Counted from the first letter of the stretch, positions 54,273 through 63,989 are shown. The stretch is 64,000 nt of DNA from Ningiella ruwaisensis (GCF_004798935.1 NZ_RAHT01000002.1:496001-560000); one strand, 5' to 3'. The notes: generated by a model not told the origin, from the sequence alone. Made by a program: numbers and translations.

Positions 54273-55868
54273 CTAGGCTGCCTGAGAATCGGCTTTTTCT
54301 TCTTGCTGTTCAACCGGGTTCATTAACAAGTAATCAAAGGCTGCAAGTGCTGCTTTTGAACCTTCACCCATGGCTACAACAATCTGCTTGTATGGCACGG
54401 TTGTAACATCACCGCAAGCAAAAATTCCCTCTTCACTGGTTTTGCCTTTTTCATTTACGATGATTTCACCGTATTTGGTCAAATCAACGACACCTTCAAC
54501 CACCTTCGAATTTGGAACCAAGCCTATTTGCACAAAAATGCCCTGTAAAGCTTGCTGCTTCACTTCGTTGGTCGCACGGTCAACATACTCAATCGCACTT
54601 ACCTTGCCATTTTCTGCTAACACCTGTTTAGTGGCTGCATTTTTTACAACGCTTATATTATCGCGCTTTGATAGCTGCTCAACCAATACTTTGTCAGCTT
54701 TAAGCTCTGGCAAGAACTCATACAAAGTCACAGATTTCACTATCCCAGCTAAATCAAGCGCTGCTTCAACGCCACTGTTACCGCCGCCAATTACCGCAAC
54801 ATCCTTACCCTTGTAGAATGGGCCATCACAGTGCGGACAGTAAGCTACGCCGTTACCCAGATTCTCATCTTCGCCTGGCACATTTAGCTTTCTCCAATTA
54901 GCACCTGTTGCTATTATTAAAGTCCGCGTTCTAATGGTCTCACCAGAGGATAAGTGCAAGGTCTTGATTTTACCTTTCTCAATTTTATCGACGCGAATGT
55001 GCTCTTTAAGCGTTACTTCGTAGTCGTTCAGATGTTGCATTAAAGAGCCGGTAAGCTCTGGCCCCGTGGTTTTTGGTACACTGATCAGGTTTTCAATTCC
55101 CATGGTATCTTTAACCTGACCACCAAATCTGTCAGCCACCACAGTAACTGCAAGCCCCTTACGAGCAGAGTAAATTGCCGCAGCAACACCTGCTGGCCCA
55201 CCGCCAATGACCGTGACATCCTGAAGAGGAAGCGCAGGTTCGTTACTTGCCTGTAAAATTTCAGGAGCCGCTTTACCTAATTTTTCAATTATGTTTGCAA
55301 TCTCAACCTTGCCGCTGGCAAAAACTTCACCATTCAAGTAAACGGTTGGCACGCCCTGTATATTATTTTTTTCAATAAGGTCAGGATATACCGCGCCATC
55401 TATCATTTCAGCGCTGATGTTATCGTTAAGTAGAGCAAACTGGTTCATGGCCTGAACAACATCTGGGCAGGCATGACAGCTAAGGCTGACATAAACTTGA
55501 AAATCAAGCTTGTCTTTCACCTTTTTCACCATGTTTTGAATGCTCTCATCAAGCTTTAATTTGCTCCCGCCAGCTTGCAAAATCGCTAGCACAAATGAAT
55601 TAAATTCATGTCCACCGGGGACACCTGAGAATGTGATACCCGTGGATTTGCCATTTGCTTCAATACCGAAAGTCACTGGAGAGCGCAATTCACCGGCGGT
55701 ATCTCGCTCTTCGAGCCTAATCTTATCGCTTAAATCCGCAATCTGGACGAGCATATTCTTAAGTTCATCTTTTTTACTATGCTCTCCTGTTTGAAGCACC
55801 AGCGTAATTGAATTCTGTAAATCTTTAAAATAGCCCTTTAAGGCATTTAATATATCTTGAGTTAACAT
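54273..55868 (-). CDS. ahpF: Alkyl hydroperoxide reductase subunit F
   Basis: Flavoprotein disulfide reductase that passes electrons from NADH to AhpC. The 531 residues match AhpF (521 in E. coli). The N-terminal double-thioredoxin domain carries C131 and C134 (SLSCHACPDVV). The C-terminal thioredoxin-reductase-like part has the FAD motif VIGGGPAGVAAAIYSARKG, the redox pair YCPHCDGPFYKGK, the NADH motif VIGGGNSGVEAALDLAG, and FACGDVTTVPYKQIVVAMGEGSKAALAAFDYL. It lies downstream of ahpC on the same strand, but the 295-bp gap holds a perfect palindrome and composite element C. Confidence 0.96.
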   Translation of the reverse strand: MLTQDILNALKGYFKDLQNSITLVLQTGEHSKKDELKNMLVQIADLSDKIRLEERDTAGELRSPVTFGIEANGKSTGITFSGVPGGHEFNSFVLAILQAGGSKLKLDESIQNMVKKVKDKLDFQVYVSLSCHACPDVVQAMNQFALLNDNISAEMIDGAVYPDLIEKNNIQGVPTVYLNGEVFASGKVEIANIIEKLGKAAPEILQASNEPALPLQDVTVIGGGPAGVAAAIYSARKGLAVTVVADRFGGQVKDTMGIENLISVPKTTGPELTGSLMQHLNDYEVTLKEHIRVDKIEKGKIKTLHLSSGETIRTRTLIIATGANWRKLNVPGEDENLGNGVAYCPHCDGPFYKGKDVAVIGGGNSGVEAALDLAGIVKSVTLYEFLPELKADKVLVEQLSKRDNISVVKNAATKQVLAENGKVSAIEYVDRATNEVKQQALQGIFVQIGLVPNSKVVEGVVDLTKYGEIIVNEKGKTSEEGIFACGDVTTVPYKQIVVAMGEGSKAALAAFDYLLMNPVEQQEEKADSQAA

Positions 55869-55943
55869 CTGTTACTCCTATTTTATTATTCAGTAGATTC
55901 GCTTTATTTCAGGTAATTAAATTTAAGGCGAATGAAATCAGCG

Positions 55944-56100
55944 GGCCTAAGTTTGCGCTCTGTGTTTGAGAAGGGGAATGGCTTTTAGGAAGCGTCACAC
56001 GCCATGGAGGGCGTGTGTCGAGCGGCCACGGATGGCGCAAAGCGCCTTCCTAAAAGCCATTTCCCTTTTCAAATACAAACAGAGTGTAAACTTTAGGCCT
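55944..56100. repeat. Composite inverted-repeat element C
   Basis: A 157-bp structure between ahpC and ahpF. The outer arms run from AGGCCTAA-type ends inward to a shared ATGGCTTTTAGGAAG block (perfect 15-bp inner match). The core contains CACACGCC/GGCGTGTG (55996-56017), GTCGAGCG and GCCA/TGGC (56025-56036), then CAAAGCGCCT. This is the same two-hairpin plan as element A in the same orientation. Both hairpin stems differ from A by compensating changes. The arms are unrelated to those of A and B. Confidence 0.88.
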
Positions 56101-56117
56101 CAACACAGTTTCGGTAA

Positions 56118-56139
56118 GCTCGCAGGTTAACCTGCGAGC
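56118..56139. terminator. Perfect 22-bp palindrome downstream of ahpC
   Basis: GCTCGCAGGTT followed directly by its reverse complement, beginning 24 bases after the ahpC stop. A hairpin with no separate loop and no U tail. It probably stabilises or ends the ahpC message before element C. Confidence 0.6.
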
Positions 56140-56163
56140 GAGATTGTTGAGCCTGAGCAAAAT

Positions 56164-56727
56164 TTAGATTTTACCAACTAGATCTAAGCTTGGCGTTAGC
56201 GTTGCTTGACCTTCTTCCCATGCTGCCGGGCATACTTCACCGTCGTTATTGGCAACATACTGAGCAGCTTTTACTTTACGCAGCATATCTTTAGCGCTTC
56301 GGCCAATACCAAGGTCGTGAATTTCAGCAACCTTAACAATGCCTTCAGGGTTTGCTAAGAAAGTACCGCGTAGTGCTTGACCAGCTTCTTCGATCATAAC
56401 GTCAAAACCACGAGCTAACTTGAACGTTGGGTCAGCAAGCATAGGATACTTAATTTTGCCAATCGCCTCTGAAGCATCGTGCCATGCTTTGTGCACAAAG
56501 TGAGAATCCGTTGAAACTGAATATACTTCAACGCCTAAGCTAACTAACTCGTCATGGATTTTTGCCATGTCTTCAAGCTCAGTTGGGCATACAAAAGTAA
56601 AGTCAGCTGGGTAGAACAAGAAGATTGACCACTTCCCTTTTACATCGTCGCTAGTGATTGTTTTGAATTCACCATCGTGAAATGCTTCTACAGAAAAGTC
56701 AGGAATCATCTGGTTAATAATAGACAT
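56164..56727 (-). CDS. ahpC: Alkyl hydroperoxide reductase subunit C (peroxiredoxin)
   Basis: Typical 2-Cys peroxiredoxin reducing hydrogen peroxide and organic peroxides; it is recycled by AhpF. 187 residues, as in E. coli. The peroxidatic cysteine is C47 in FYPADFTFVCPTE, with the resolving cysteine C166 in GEVCPAAW. The GGLG-type region reads DLGIGRSAKDMLRKVKAAQYV, so the sensitivity motif differs (GIGR). Its leader holds an imperfect inverted repeat at 56833-56861 that may be a regulatory site; I could not identify an OxyR consensus. Confidence 0.97.
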   Translation of the reverse strand: MSIINQMIPDFSVEAFHDGEFKTITSDDVKGKWSIFLFYPADFTFVCPTELEDMAKIHDELVSLGVEVYSVSTDSHFVHKAWHDASEAIGKIKYPMLADPTFKLARGFDVMIEEAGQALRGTFLANPEGIVKVAEIHDLGIGRSAKDMLRKVKAAQYVANNDGEVCPAAWEEGQATLTPSLDLVGKI

Positions 56728-56832
56728 TTGTTGTTTTCCTCTATTAGTTAGTGTTAGTTAAAAAACGTTTCTGATTACGTTGAAGATAAAGATATAGATG
56801 TTTTGGTATAAATTAAAATGAAAAGAAACGAT

Positions 56833-56861
56833 GCGTTTAATCAATTAAACTGATTAAGCGC
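56833..56861. promoter_or_regulatory. Inverted repeat upstream of ahpC
   Basis: Arms GCGTTTAATCA (56833-56843) and TGATTAAGCGC (56851-56861) match with one mismatch across a seven-base spacer, about 105 bp upstream of the ahpC start. The place suits an upstream activator or repressor site, but it does not resemble the OxyR tetranucleotide spacing that I know. Confidence 0.4.
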
Positions 56862-56969
56862 TCAAAACTTGTTTCTCGATTTACACCAACTAGTTAGTGT
56901 AGCCAAAAATCCAATTTACAAGCGCGTGGCGGGCCAAATTAATCATCTTTTATCGCAAGACATGTGGCT

Positions 56970-57527
56970 TTAGCGAATGCGTCGCATCCAATAGGCCATG
57001 AACAGGCCAGAAATAAAGCCAAAAAGGTGTGATTCCCATGAAATGAAGCCACGAACAGGTAATGCTCCAAAAATCATGGAGCCATACAAAAGCGTCACGG
57101 CCAATGAGATAAAAATGAGCGAAAACTTTCTACTTAACCAGCCTGCGAGCACCAAGTAGCCCAAATAGCCGTAAACCAGTCCACTTGCCCCTACGTGAAT
57201 GGCAGGACGGGCAAATAGCCACACGGCTACCCCTGTTAATATCAGTACGCCAGCCGTAAGCAAATAAAATTGTTTAACGCCAAATTGGAGGATGAGCAAA
57301 GCAAACAGGCAAATTGGCAGCAGGTTGCTTAAAAAATGTGAAAAGTCAGCATGGACAAAGGGAGCGGTGAAAATATGCCAAATATAATCAAGGTGGCGTG
57401 GCACAATGCCCAAATTAGTAAGTTGTCTGCCACTTAGAAAATTGACAATTTCAATGGCCAATAAAAGGCCACCCAATAATCCAACAATGATTAAAGGCGA
57501 GCGATAAAACGGACGTTTTTCATACAT
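56970..57527 (-). CDS. Rhomboid family intramembrane serine protease
   Basis: A 185-residue, six-helix membrane protease. The catalytic serine is S115 in HVGASGLVYG and the histidine H167 in SWESHLFGF. The conserved FTAPFVHADFSHFLSNLLPI helix with its HxxxN-like region is present. No extra N-terminal domain. Rhombosortases, which process GlyGly-CTERM proteins, have a similar size, so that alternative remains open; no GlyGly-CTERM protein was noticed in the window. It is the last gene of a tight run with the YdjM-like and YgiF-like genes (three-base gap upstream). Confidence 0.9.
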   Translation of the reverse strand: MYEKRPFYRSPLIIVGLLGGLLLAIEIVNFLSGRQLTNLGIVPRHLDYIWHIFTAPFVHADFSHFLSNLLPICLFALLILQFGVKQFYLLTAGVLILTGVAVWLFARPAIHVGASGLVYGYLGYLVLAGWLSRKFSLIFISLAVTLLYGSMIFGALPVRGFISWESHLFGFISGLFMAYWMRRIR

Positions 57528-57530
57528 AGC

Positions 57531-58610
57531 TCATTGCGCGCTCGTTTCGCTAGTTTGCCCCAGCGGTGTTTGCTCGTGCCTTATTGCTGCTTGCCTTGCC
57601 TGAGGTGTCAGAGAAATTGCAGGATCCCAAATTCTATCCCACAAAAGGCTCGCTTCAGATAAGTTTGGCCGATTGGTTAACTGCGTGTAATCCGCGGCTA
57701 CCCATTCATCAGCATTGCGCTTACCCACTTCAAACGCAAAAACATAGGCATCTTCCAGTCCCATTCTAAGGTCAGTCAGGGTTATTCTGCCGTCTTGTTC
57801 TCTAACTGAATAGAGCCCTTTGGTAAACCACTTCAAACGTTTGATACCCCATTCGTTTTCAAGCGGTACAAGTAAACTGGGATTTGTGGGGTATGAATCG
57901 ATACTGACTTCATCCACATCGTCAAAAACAGATGTAAATATTTCAAAATATTCAGTGTCATTAACTACGACCACACGCCATAGCAAAGTGCTAAGAGGTG
58001 CAGGCGTACTTTCCATCACTCCCACCGTTATATTTGAGTTTGCCAGCGCTTGCTCGACTTTATTATCAATATACCATTTTGCCCCTAAGCTCCATGCGGC
58101 ATATATGCTACTTAAAATCAATGCTGAATGATTGATACTTTTTAGCACGTTGGGCTGCAATTTTGGAACCAAAAACGCCAAAAGGCCGACTACGAGGGGC
58201 AGTGTGTAAAGCGGATCTATTATGAATAAACTGGAAATTCCAAAGGGATAGTCCATCAGAGGCCACAGTAGCTGAGTACCATAAACAGTAAAGCTATCAA
58301 GAATGGCGTGAGTGGATAGCGTCAGAAAAACGAGAAGGAACCAGCCGACTTTATGATTCTGCGTTTGCGGGTGTAATTTACACAATAACCACGCAATCAG
58401 AGGGCTTACAAATAATTGAACAAGTAAGGAATGACTGAAGCTTCGATGAAAAGTAAAATTTTCGACCGGACCACCAAAATTAATGAATACATCCAAATCA
58501 GGCACAGTCCCCAATATGGCGCCATAAAGGGCCGCCTTTCGGCCGACTTTACTCCCTAAAACCGCATAGCCTACCGCGCTTCCAAGTGCTATTTGTGTTA
58601 ATGAATCCAC
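57531..58610 (-). CDS. YdjM-like membrane-bound metal-dependent hydrolase
   Basis: A 359-residue protein of the YdjM/YbcI family (PF04307). The start is GTG at 58610, one base past the preceding gene's stop, because it gives the canonical MDSLTQIALGSAVGYAVLG. Conserved features are GAILGTVPDLDVF, FHRSFSHSLL, STHAILDSFTVYGTQLLWPL and IDPLYTLPLV; the Asp and His residues there probably bind metal. Four to five membrane helices occupy the first half, and a soluble region follows from about residue 190. The family is SOS-linked in E. coli, but its reaction is unknown. Confidence 0.88.
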   Translation of the reverse strand: MDSLTQIALGSAVGYAVLGSKVGRKAALYGAILGTVPDLDVFINFGGPVENFTFHRSFSHSLLVQLFVSPLIAWLLCKLHPQTQNHKVGWFLLVFLTLSTHAILDSFTVYGTQLLWPLMDYPFGISSLFIIDPLYTLPLVVGLLAFLVPKLQPNVLKSINHSALILSSIYAAWSLGAKWYIDNKVEQALANSNITVGVMESTPAPLSTLLWRVVVVNDTEYFEIFTSVFDDVDEVSIDSYPTNPSLLVPLENEWGIKRLKWFTKGLYSVREQDGRITLTDLRMGLEDAYVFAFEVGKRNADEWVAADYTQLTNRPNLSEASLLWDRIWDPAISLTPQARQAAIRHEQTPLGQTSETSAQ

Positions 58611-58611
58611 T

Positions 58612-60123
58612 TTACCAATATACCTCAGCTTGCATGGCTACCTCTCTTGAGCGCTCCATCACTTCCAATAGGCTCCGACTTTTATCCTCTACCCACTGCT
58701 TAAACTCGAGCGGATCGTCGACATCGCACTCAATCAAGGCATTTTTTAAAAACTCTATGGCTTTTAGTTCTTCTATGCCTTGAAGCAAATCCAGCCAAGG
58801 TGCTCTGAACTGACCACGACTATCAGTGAATAAGTCACCCAGTAAAAAGCCATTTGTAAGCGATTGTTTAAGTGCAACCTCTAAGGCCAGATACTTCAGG
58901 TTTGTCATTTTACTGTCTGTATTTAATGCAGGAAGCGACTGCATTACTGTTTGCCAGCTCTGTGACAACCATCCATTTGCATGGCTTCTTACGGGAATAT
59001 CCGCGCCATCGGTTTGATCACGCCACGGTTTTTCAATCAACATGCGAGAGGTGGTAAGTTGCACTTCAGCACTTAAGCTTGAATTCAGAAGCTTTTGAGG
59101 TTCGTAGGCCAGGATTAAACCTTCACGTCTACCTAAAAGGTAATTCACCAACTGCTGATTTTTAGGAACACGCTTACAAAAGGGGCCCTTTCGAGAGCGC
59201 AATTGATGAATGCTTCTTAAATCTTCTTGCCAACTCCACTGCTGAACAATCGTCAGTAGCTTTTTGTGAAGTTTAAGAAGATGATCAGATTGTAGTACAG
59301 GCAAATAAAGCGACACGCTTTGCATCAGCAGCAAAAGTGCCTCACGCACTTGCGATAATGCCTTTGCGTTTTGCGTTTGCAAGTAAAGCGCCTGATGATA
59401 TTGCCAGTGAGACAAAGCGCATTCCATTGCTTTGCAAAGCCCGTCTTCCGTAGTGTCTTTATAATCAAGTGCAAGATATTGCGGCAAATACCTGACTTCT
59501 GGTAACTTGCCTGTTAATAATTGATAACCTCTGGCGGCTTTTGTAACATCGCTAACACGCACCGGCATGGTTTCTCGAAGCACATCGGCGATATCAAAGA
59601 GCAGTCTTGGCCTGCCCGATTTTAGCTCCAGCTCAATTTCCTGAATGGGAAGACTGTCTTCGTCAGTTTTGACTTCACCCAAATCAAGTACTAATTCAAT
59701 CTCTCCTTCTGGAAGCTTTATATCAAATTGTGTCCGCGTAAAATGCGTCGTAAACAGCTTTTGAATGCTACGATTTACTTCCGTTACGTCAAAATCATTA
59801 TCCCAAATATCAACTGAAAATTTATGTAAGTCGGGAGTGCCGGAGTCTAGTGGCACGTTATATTCGGGCCTTTGATGTAAACCTCCCTGCACCTGGCCTT
59901 GTGTTTTGACCGTTTGTTCAAATTGACCTTCGACTTTGCGAACACGAAGGCCCATCTTCCGTTTACCTAAAAGTTGCTCGGGTGTGTCGTAATATTCGTT
60001 AAACACGTCTTTTTGGCAACGCTTGACGTAAACGCCGTCCTGCTTCTCCAGTTTGGGCAGGAATGCATTTTCAATAAGCTCCAAAGCATTTGCTTCTACC
60101 GCAAGCTTTAATTCAATTTCCAT
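58612..60123 (-). CDS. ygiF: CYTH-domain inorganic triphosphatase (YgiF-like)
   Basis: A 503-residue protein. The N-terminal CYTH domain begins with the signature MEIELKLAV and continues with YYDTPEQLLGKRKMGLRVRKVEGQFEQTVKTQ. Next comes IELVLDLGEVKTDEDSLPIQEIELELKSG, whose acidic and basic residues line the triphosphate tunnel. The C-terminal part is CHAD-like and helical, with fewer of the usual histidines. E. coli YgiF, which hydrolyses inorganic triphosphate, has the same CYTH plus CHAD layout (433 residues), so this one is longer. It starts a tight operon with the YdjM-like and rhomboid genes. Confidence 0.85.
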   Translation of the reverse strand: MEIELKLAVEANALELIENAFLPKLEKQDGVYVKRCQKDVFNEYYDTPEQLLGKRKMGLRVRKVEGQFEQTVKTQGQVQGGLHQRPEYNVPLDSGTPDLHKFSVDIWDNDFDVTEVNRSIQKLFTTHFTRTQFDIKLPEGEIELVLDLGEVKTDEDSLPIQEIELELKSGRPRLLFDIADVLRETMPVRVSDVTKAARGYQLLTGKLPEVRYLPQYLALDYKDTTEDGLCKAMECALSHWQYHQALYLQTQNAKALSQVREALLLLMQSVSLYLPVLQSDHLLKLHKKLLTIVQQWSWQEDLRSIHQLRSRKGPFCKRVPKNQQLVNYLLGRREGLILAYEPQKLLNSSLSAEVQLTTSRMLIEKPWRDQTDGADIPVRSHANGWLSQSWQTVMQSLPALNTDSKMTNLKYLALEVALKQSLTNGFLLGDLFTDSRGQFRAPWLDLLQGIEELKAIEFLKNALIECDVDDPLEFKQWVEDKSRSLLEVMERSREVAMQAEVYW

Positions 60124-60176
60124 TTATTCCTGCCCTAGCTTTGTTTGATGCCTACGTTTAATTCATGGCTTAGAAG

Positions 60177-63100
60177 CTATTCATCATCATCGTCAGTAAG
60201 TGTCATTAGCGATGTATTACCACCAGATGCGGTGGTGTCTATTGATACGGTTTTTTCCGTTAACAAGCGCTGAATCATATTGTCATTATATTCAGCGGTG
60301 ATCATCGGCAATATTGCACCTTCTCGCTGTGCCAGTTCCATCGCAATTTGCGGAGCCCGGGACGTATTACTATCTATAACCACACCGTTTAACGCAGGGT
60401 GTTTAAGTAAAGCCTCTAAATGCTTCAAGCGCGCCACCTGAAAGATATTATCAGGCGCGCCGGTTGTCTCAAGTTTGTTTTTAAAGGCCAATGCCTCTTC
60501 ATAAAACAATTCTGAAACTACTGATATAACCACATTTCCAGTGGCAAGCGCAGTTACGATGGACAAGACCCAGTATTCAAAGGTCACTTCTTTATCAGCA
60601 AAAGTGACCAAAATGCCGCGAGGTTCCATATGCAAGGTATTGGACTCGCCTGTTGGCCCAGGTAACTCTTTCGCTTTTTTCAAGCGCTTTTCAATAGTAA
60701 TAAGCTGCGCTCTGGCACTGGCAAGGGTTTGGTTTAAATCATCGGCTAATTCTTCAACAATATCAACGGTAGCGATTTTAGCCAATAACTGACGCACCCA
60801 TGAAATTCTGTGCGTAAGGGATGTTAATCTCCATGGCTGTTGCACCGACATGGAAGCTTTCATCATTTTTGCAACATCTTCATAATCCGCTTTATCGCTT
60901 GCAAGCGCTTTGTCGTCTGAAAACTCCTCAGTCACCGGCATCGCATCAGGCGTTGCTTTTTCTACCATTAGTCTGGGAAGATAGTTAGGACCACCCGCTT
61001 TCGGTCCCGTACCGGATAAACCTCGACCACCAAAGGGTTGTACTCCCACTATTGCCCCAATCATATTGCGATTGATGTAGACATTTCCGGCGTTAGACAG
61101 CTTTGCAAGTTCATGGGCACGTTCTTCAATGCGTGAATGGATACCCATAGTCAATCCATAACCAGTACTGTTAATTTGTTCCATCACCTCGTTTAGCTTG
61201 TCGCCTTTAAAGCGCACAACATGAACGCAGGGACCAAATACTTCACGCTCCAGAGTATTGATGTTTTCAATCTCGTAAAGACGCGGAGCGAAGAAATTGC
61301 CCTTTAATGACTTATCAACATTGCATTCATAGAGCAATTTTGCTCCTTTTTTGTCTTTCATGGATTCTACATGTTGATTTAACGAGTCCAGCGCTTTTTG
61401 ATCGATAACTGGGCCAATGTCGGTTTCGATCCACTGTGGATCTCCCACCTTTAATTCCTTCATTGCCCCAATGAGCATTTCGATTAGCTTATCGGCAATG
61501 TCTTCCTGAACAAACAGGACTCGCAGGGCTGAGCAGCGCTGTCCAGCGCTTTGAAAGCCAGACATTACAACGTCATCAATTACTTGCTCCGGTAGGGCTG
61601 TTGAATCCACAATCATGCAGTTTTGGCCACCCGTTTCTGCAATTAATGGCACTTGACCCACGCCACGTTCGGCAAGCTTTCTCGAAATAAGCGTGCCTGT
61701 TGCTGTTGAGCCGGTAAACATAACGCCCTGAATGCGCTCATCAGGCAATAGCGTGTCACCCACATCGGGCCCTTTGGCAATAATTAATTGAACAGCATCA
61801 TCAGGCAAGCCAACAGAATGCATTAACTCGATAGCGCGTTTAGCAATCATACTGGTTTGTTCGGCAGGTTTTGCGATCACTGTATTGCCGGTAACGAGTG
61901 CAGCCGCGACTTGACCTAAAAATATCGCCAGCGGGAAGTTCCACGGACTGATACATAAAATTACGCCACGAGGTGCCAAGCGCTCATCGGGATCTAATTC
62001 TTCTGCCCGCGCTGCATAGTAACGACAAAAGTCCACTGCTTCGCGCACCTCGTCGATACCGTCTTGCGTTACCTTTCCAGCTTCTTTAATACAAATACCG
62101 ATTAGCTCGTCCATGTGTCGCTCAAGAATATCGGCCGTTGCACGCAAAATATCGGCTCGCTCGTGTACCGGCGTTTTTGACCAACTGGCGAAGGCGGAGT
62201 CTGCCTTATCCAGCTTTGCCTTCATTTCTTGAGGTGTATCGTACTTATGATAGCCTACAATTTCGTCAAGATTGGCCGGATTTTTTACCACGTGCAAATC
62301 GCTCGTGCCCTCAAGCTGAGAGAGTTTCAGCTGATGCATTGAATACCATTTTTCAAGACTAAATTTGGTGCTTATAAGGTGATTAATATCATATAGGTCA
62401 ATCCCTTTAGAGTTATTGCGCTCAGCACCATATAATTCGATAGGCATTCTGATTTGATCATTTTCGCGTTTTGACAATCGCTGGGTGTGTTCAACCGGGT
62501 CACCAAGTAACTCTTCGACTTCTTTTTCATCATCAACTATGGCATTTACAAATGACGAATTTGCGCCATTTTCCAATAAGCGTCTAACAAGATAGGCCAA
62601 AAGGTCCTCATGCTCTCCGACAGGCGCATAGACCCGACACTGAATTTTATCTTCAGTGACGATTTGGTCATAAAGCGTATCACCCATTCCGTGTAAGCAC
62701 TGAAATTCAAAATTTTCTTTATCGTCGCCAGCAAGCTCCAAAATAACCGAAGCGGTGTAGGCATTATGAGTGGCAAACTGCGGATAAATCGTATCGCGAT
62801 AGGCTAAAAGTCGGTTTGCACATGCATGATAGCTCACATCGGTTGACGATTTGCGTGTAAACACTGGAAAACTGTCAACGCCTAACTGTTGAGTATGCTT
62901 GATTTCTGTATCCCAATACGCCCCCTTAACAAGCCGCACCATCATTTGCTTACCAACCCTTTGCGTCAATTCCCGTATCCATTCAATAACGAATATTGCA
63001 CGTTTTTGATAAGCTTGAACGGCGATACCAAAACCTGACCAACCTTTTAGATCTTCATCAGAAAACACACGCTCAATAATGTCAAGCGAGACTTCCAAGC

Positions 63101-63989
63101 GCTCTGACTCTTCTGCATCCACGGTTAGACCAATATCATATTCTTTGGCCATCAGACATAAGGCTTTCAGTTTTTCTGAGATTTCGTCCACAATGGTTTC
63201 GTGTTTTAAAAAATCAAAATGCGGATGAATCGCTGATAATTTTACGGATATTCCCGGACTTTTTTTAGGGCCTCGGCCTTTGGCCGCTTTCCCGATAACT
63301 TTAATGGCGTGAACGTAAGAATCGTAATACCGCTTGGCATCTTTTGAGGTTCGCGCTCCCTCTCCCAGCATGTCATAGGAATAAACATAACCCTTTTTCT
63401 CTTTTTCTTCCGCTCTGTCGACCGCATCCTCAATCGTTTCGCCCATCACAAATTGTTTACCCATTACCTTCATGGCAATGTTCATTGCGCGGCGGATAAC
63501 GGGTTCGCCGAGTCTTCCGATGGTTTTTTTAAGCAATCCAACCTGCTCTTGTTTGCGTTTGTCGGCGTAGGTCACCATATTGCCGGTGAACATAAGTCCC
63601 CATGCCGATGCATTCACAAACAGTGATTCACTGTTTCCCAAATGCGGTGCCCATTTTCCTTTTGAAAGCTTGTCTCGGATTAATTCATCTTGTGTCTGTT
63701 TATCTGGTATACGCAGCAAGGCTTCTGCCAAACACATAAGAACTACGCCTTCGGCGGTAGACAGTGAATACTCATTTAGTAAGGCATCAACGCCGCCATG
63801 TGCTGAATTCTCTCGTCGGATACGCAATACCATGTTGCGCGCTCGCTCCCATGCGCGGCTTCTTGCCCGCATGCTGACTTCTGCTTCTGGCAGTATGTGA
63901 TCAACGGCACGCCCCTCGCTAATTCGGTAAAAGTCACGGATCTTTTGACGAATAAGTGACTCGGTAGCAAGATTACTGCGTACTAACAT
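60177..63989 (-). CDS. putA: Bifunctional proline dehydrogenase / glutamate-semialdehyde dehydrogenase PutA
   Basis: Oxidises proline to glutamate in two steps, feeding electrons to the quinone pool. 1270 residues from the ATG at 63989. Seen in order: PRODH (SYDMLGEGA, GISVKLSAIHPHFDF, VDAEESERLEVSLDI, RLVKGAYWDTEIKH, ATHNAYTA, YAPVGEHEDLLAYLVRRLLENGANSSFV) and ALDH (SPWNFPLAIFLGQ, TGSTATGT, IAETGGQNCMIVDS, SAGQRCSALRVLF with the catalytic Cys). The tail is the conserved GGNTSLMTL. The N-terminal ribbon-helix-helix DNA-binding domain of E. coli PutA is absent, so it should not self-repress. The window ends 11 bases upstream, and the upstream frame has no stop, so a slightly earlier start cannot be excluded. 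Confidence 0.95.
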   Translation of the reverse strand: MLVRSNLATESLIRQKIRDFYRISEGRAVDHILPEAEVSMRARSRAWERARNMVLRIRRENSAHGGVDALLNEYSLSTAEGVVLMCLAEALLRIPDKQTQDELIRDKLSKGKWAPHLGNSESLFVNASAWGLMFTGNMVTYADKRKQEQVGLLKKTIGRLGEPVIRRAMNIAMKVMGKQFVMGETIEDAVDRAEEKEKKGYVYSYDMLGEGARTSKDAKRYYDSYVHAIKVIGKAAKGRGPKKSPGISVKLSAIHPHFDFLKHETIVDEISEKLKALCLMAKEYDIGLTVDAEESERLEVSLDIIERVFSDEDLKGWSGFGIAVQAYQKRAIFVIEWIRELTQRVGKQMMVRLVKGAYWDTEIKHTQQLGVDSFPVFTRKSSTDVSYHACANRLLAYRDTIYPQFATHNAYTASVILELAGDDKENFEFQCLHGMGDTLYDQIVTEDKIQCRVYAPVGEHEDLLAYLVRRLLENGANSSFVNAIVDDEKEVEELLGDPVEHTQRLSKRENDQIRMPIELYGAERNNSKGIDLYDINHLISTKFSLEKWYSMHQLKLSQLEGTSDLHVVKNPANLDEIVGYHKYDTPQEMKAKLDKADSAFASWSKTPVHERADILRATADILERHMDELIGICIKEAGKVTQDGIDEVREAVDFCRYYAARAEELDPDERLAPRGVILCISPWNFPLAIFLGQVAAALVTGNTVIAKPAEQTSMIAKRAIELMHSVGLPDDAVQLIIAKGPDVGDTLLPDERIQGVMFTGSTATGTLISRKLAERGVGQVPLIAETGGQNCMIVDSTALPEQVIDDVVMSGFQSAGQRCSALRVLFVQEDIADKLIEMLIGAMKELKVGDPQWIETDIGPVIDQKALDSLNQHVESMKDKKGAKLLYECNVDKSLKGNFFAPRLYEIENINTLEREVFGPCVHVVRFKGDKLNEVMEQINSTGYGLTMGIHSRIEERAHELAKLSNAGNVYINRNMIGAIVGVQPFGGRGLSGTGPKAGGPNYLPRLMVEKATPDAMPVTEEFSDDKALASDKADYEDVAKMMKASMSVQQPWRLTSLTHRISWVRQLLAKIATVDIVEELADDLNQTLASARAQLITIEKRLKKAKELPGPTGESNTLHMEPRGILVTFADKEVTFEYWVLSIVTALATGNVVISVVSELFYEEALAFKNKLETTGAPDNIFQVARLKHLEALLKHPALNGVVIDSNTSRAPQIAMELAQREGAILPMITAEYNDNMIQRLLTEKTVSIDTTASGGNTSLMTLTDDDDE

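Noticed and set aside
55944-56100. Element C (and A, B) as insertion sequences or tRNA-like attachment sites
   Set aside because: No transposase frame, no target duplication evident, and no tRNA fold. They are non-coding composite palindromes.
56821-56900. OxyR binding site upstream of ahpC
   Set aside because: An inverted repeat is present, but I could not match the spaced ATAG/CTAT pattern expected for OxyR.
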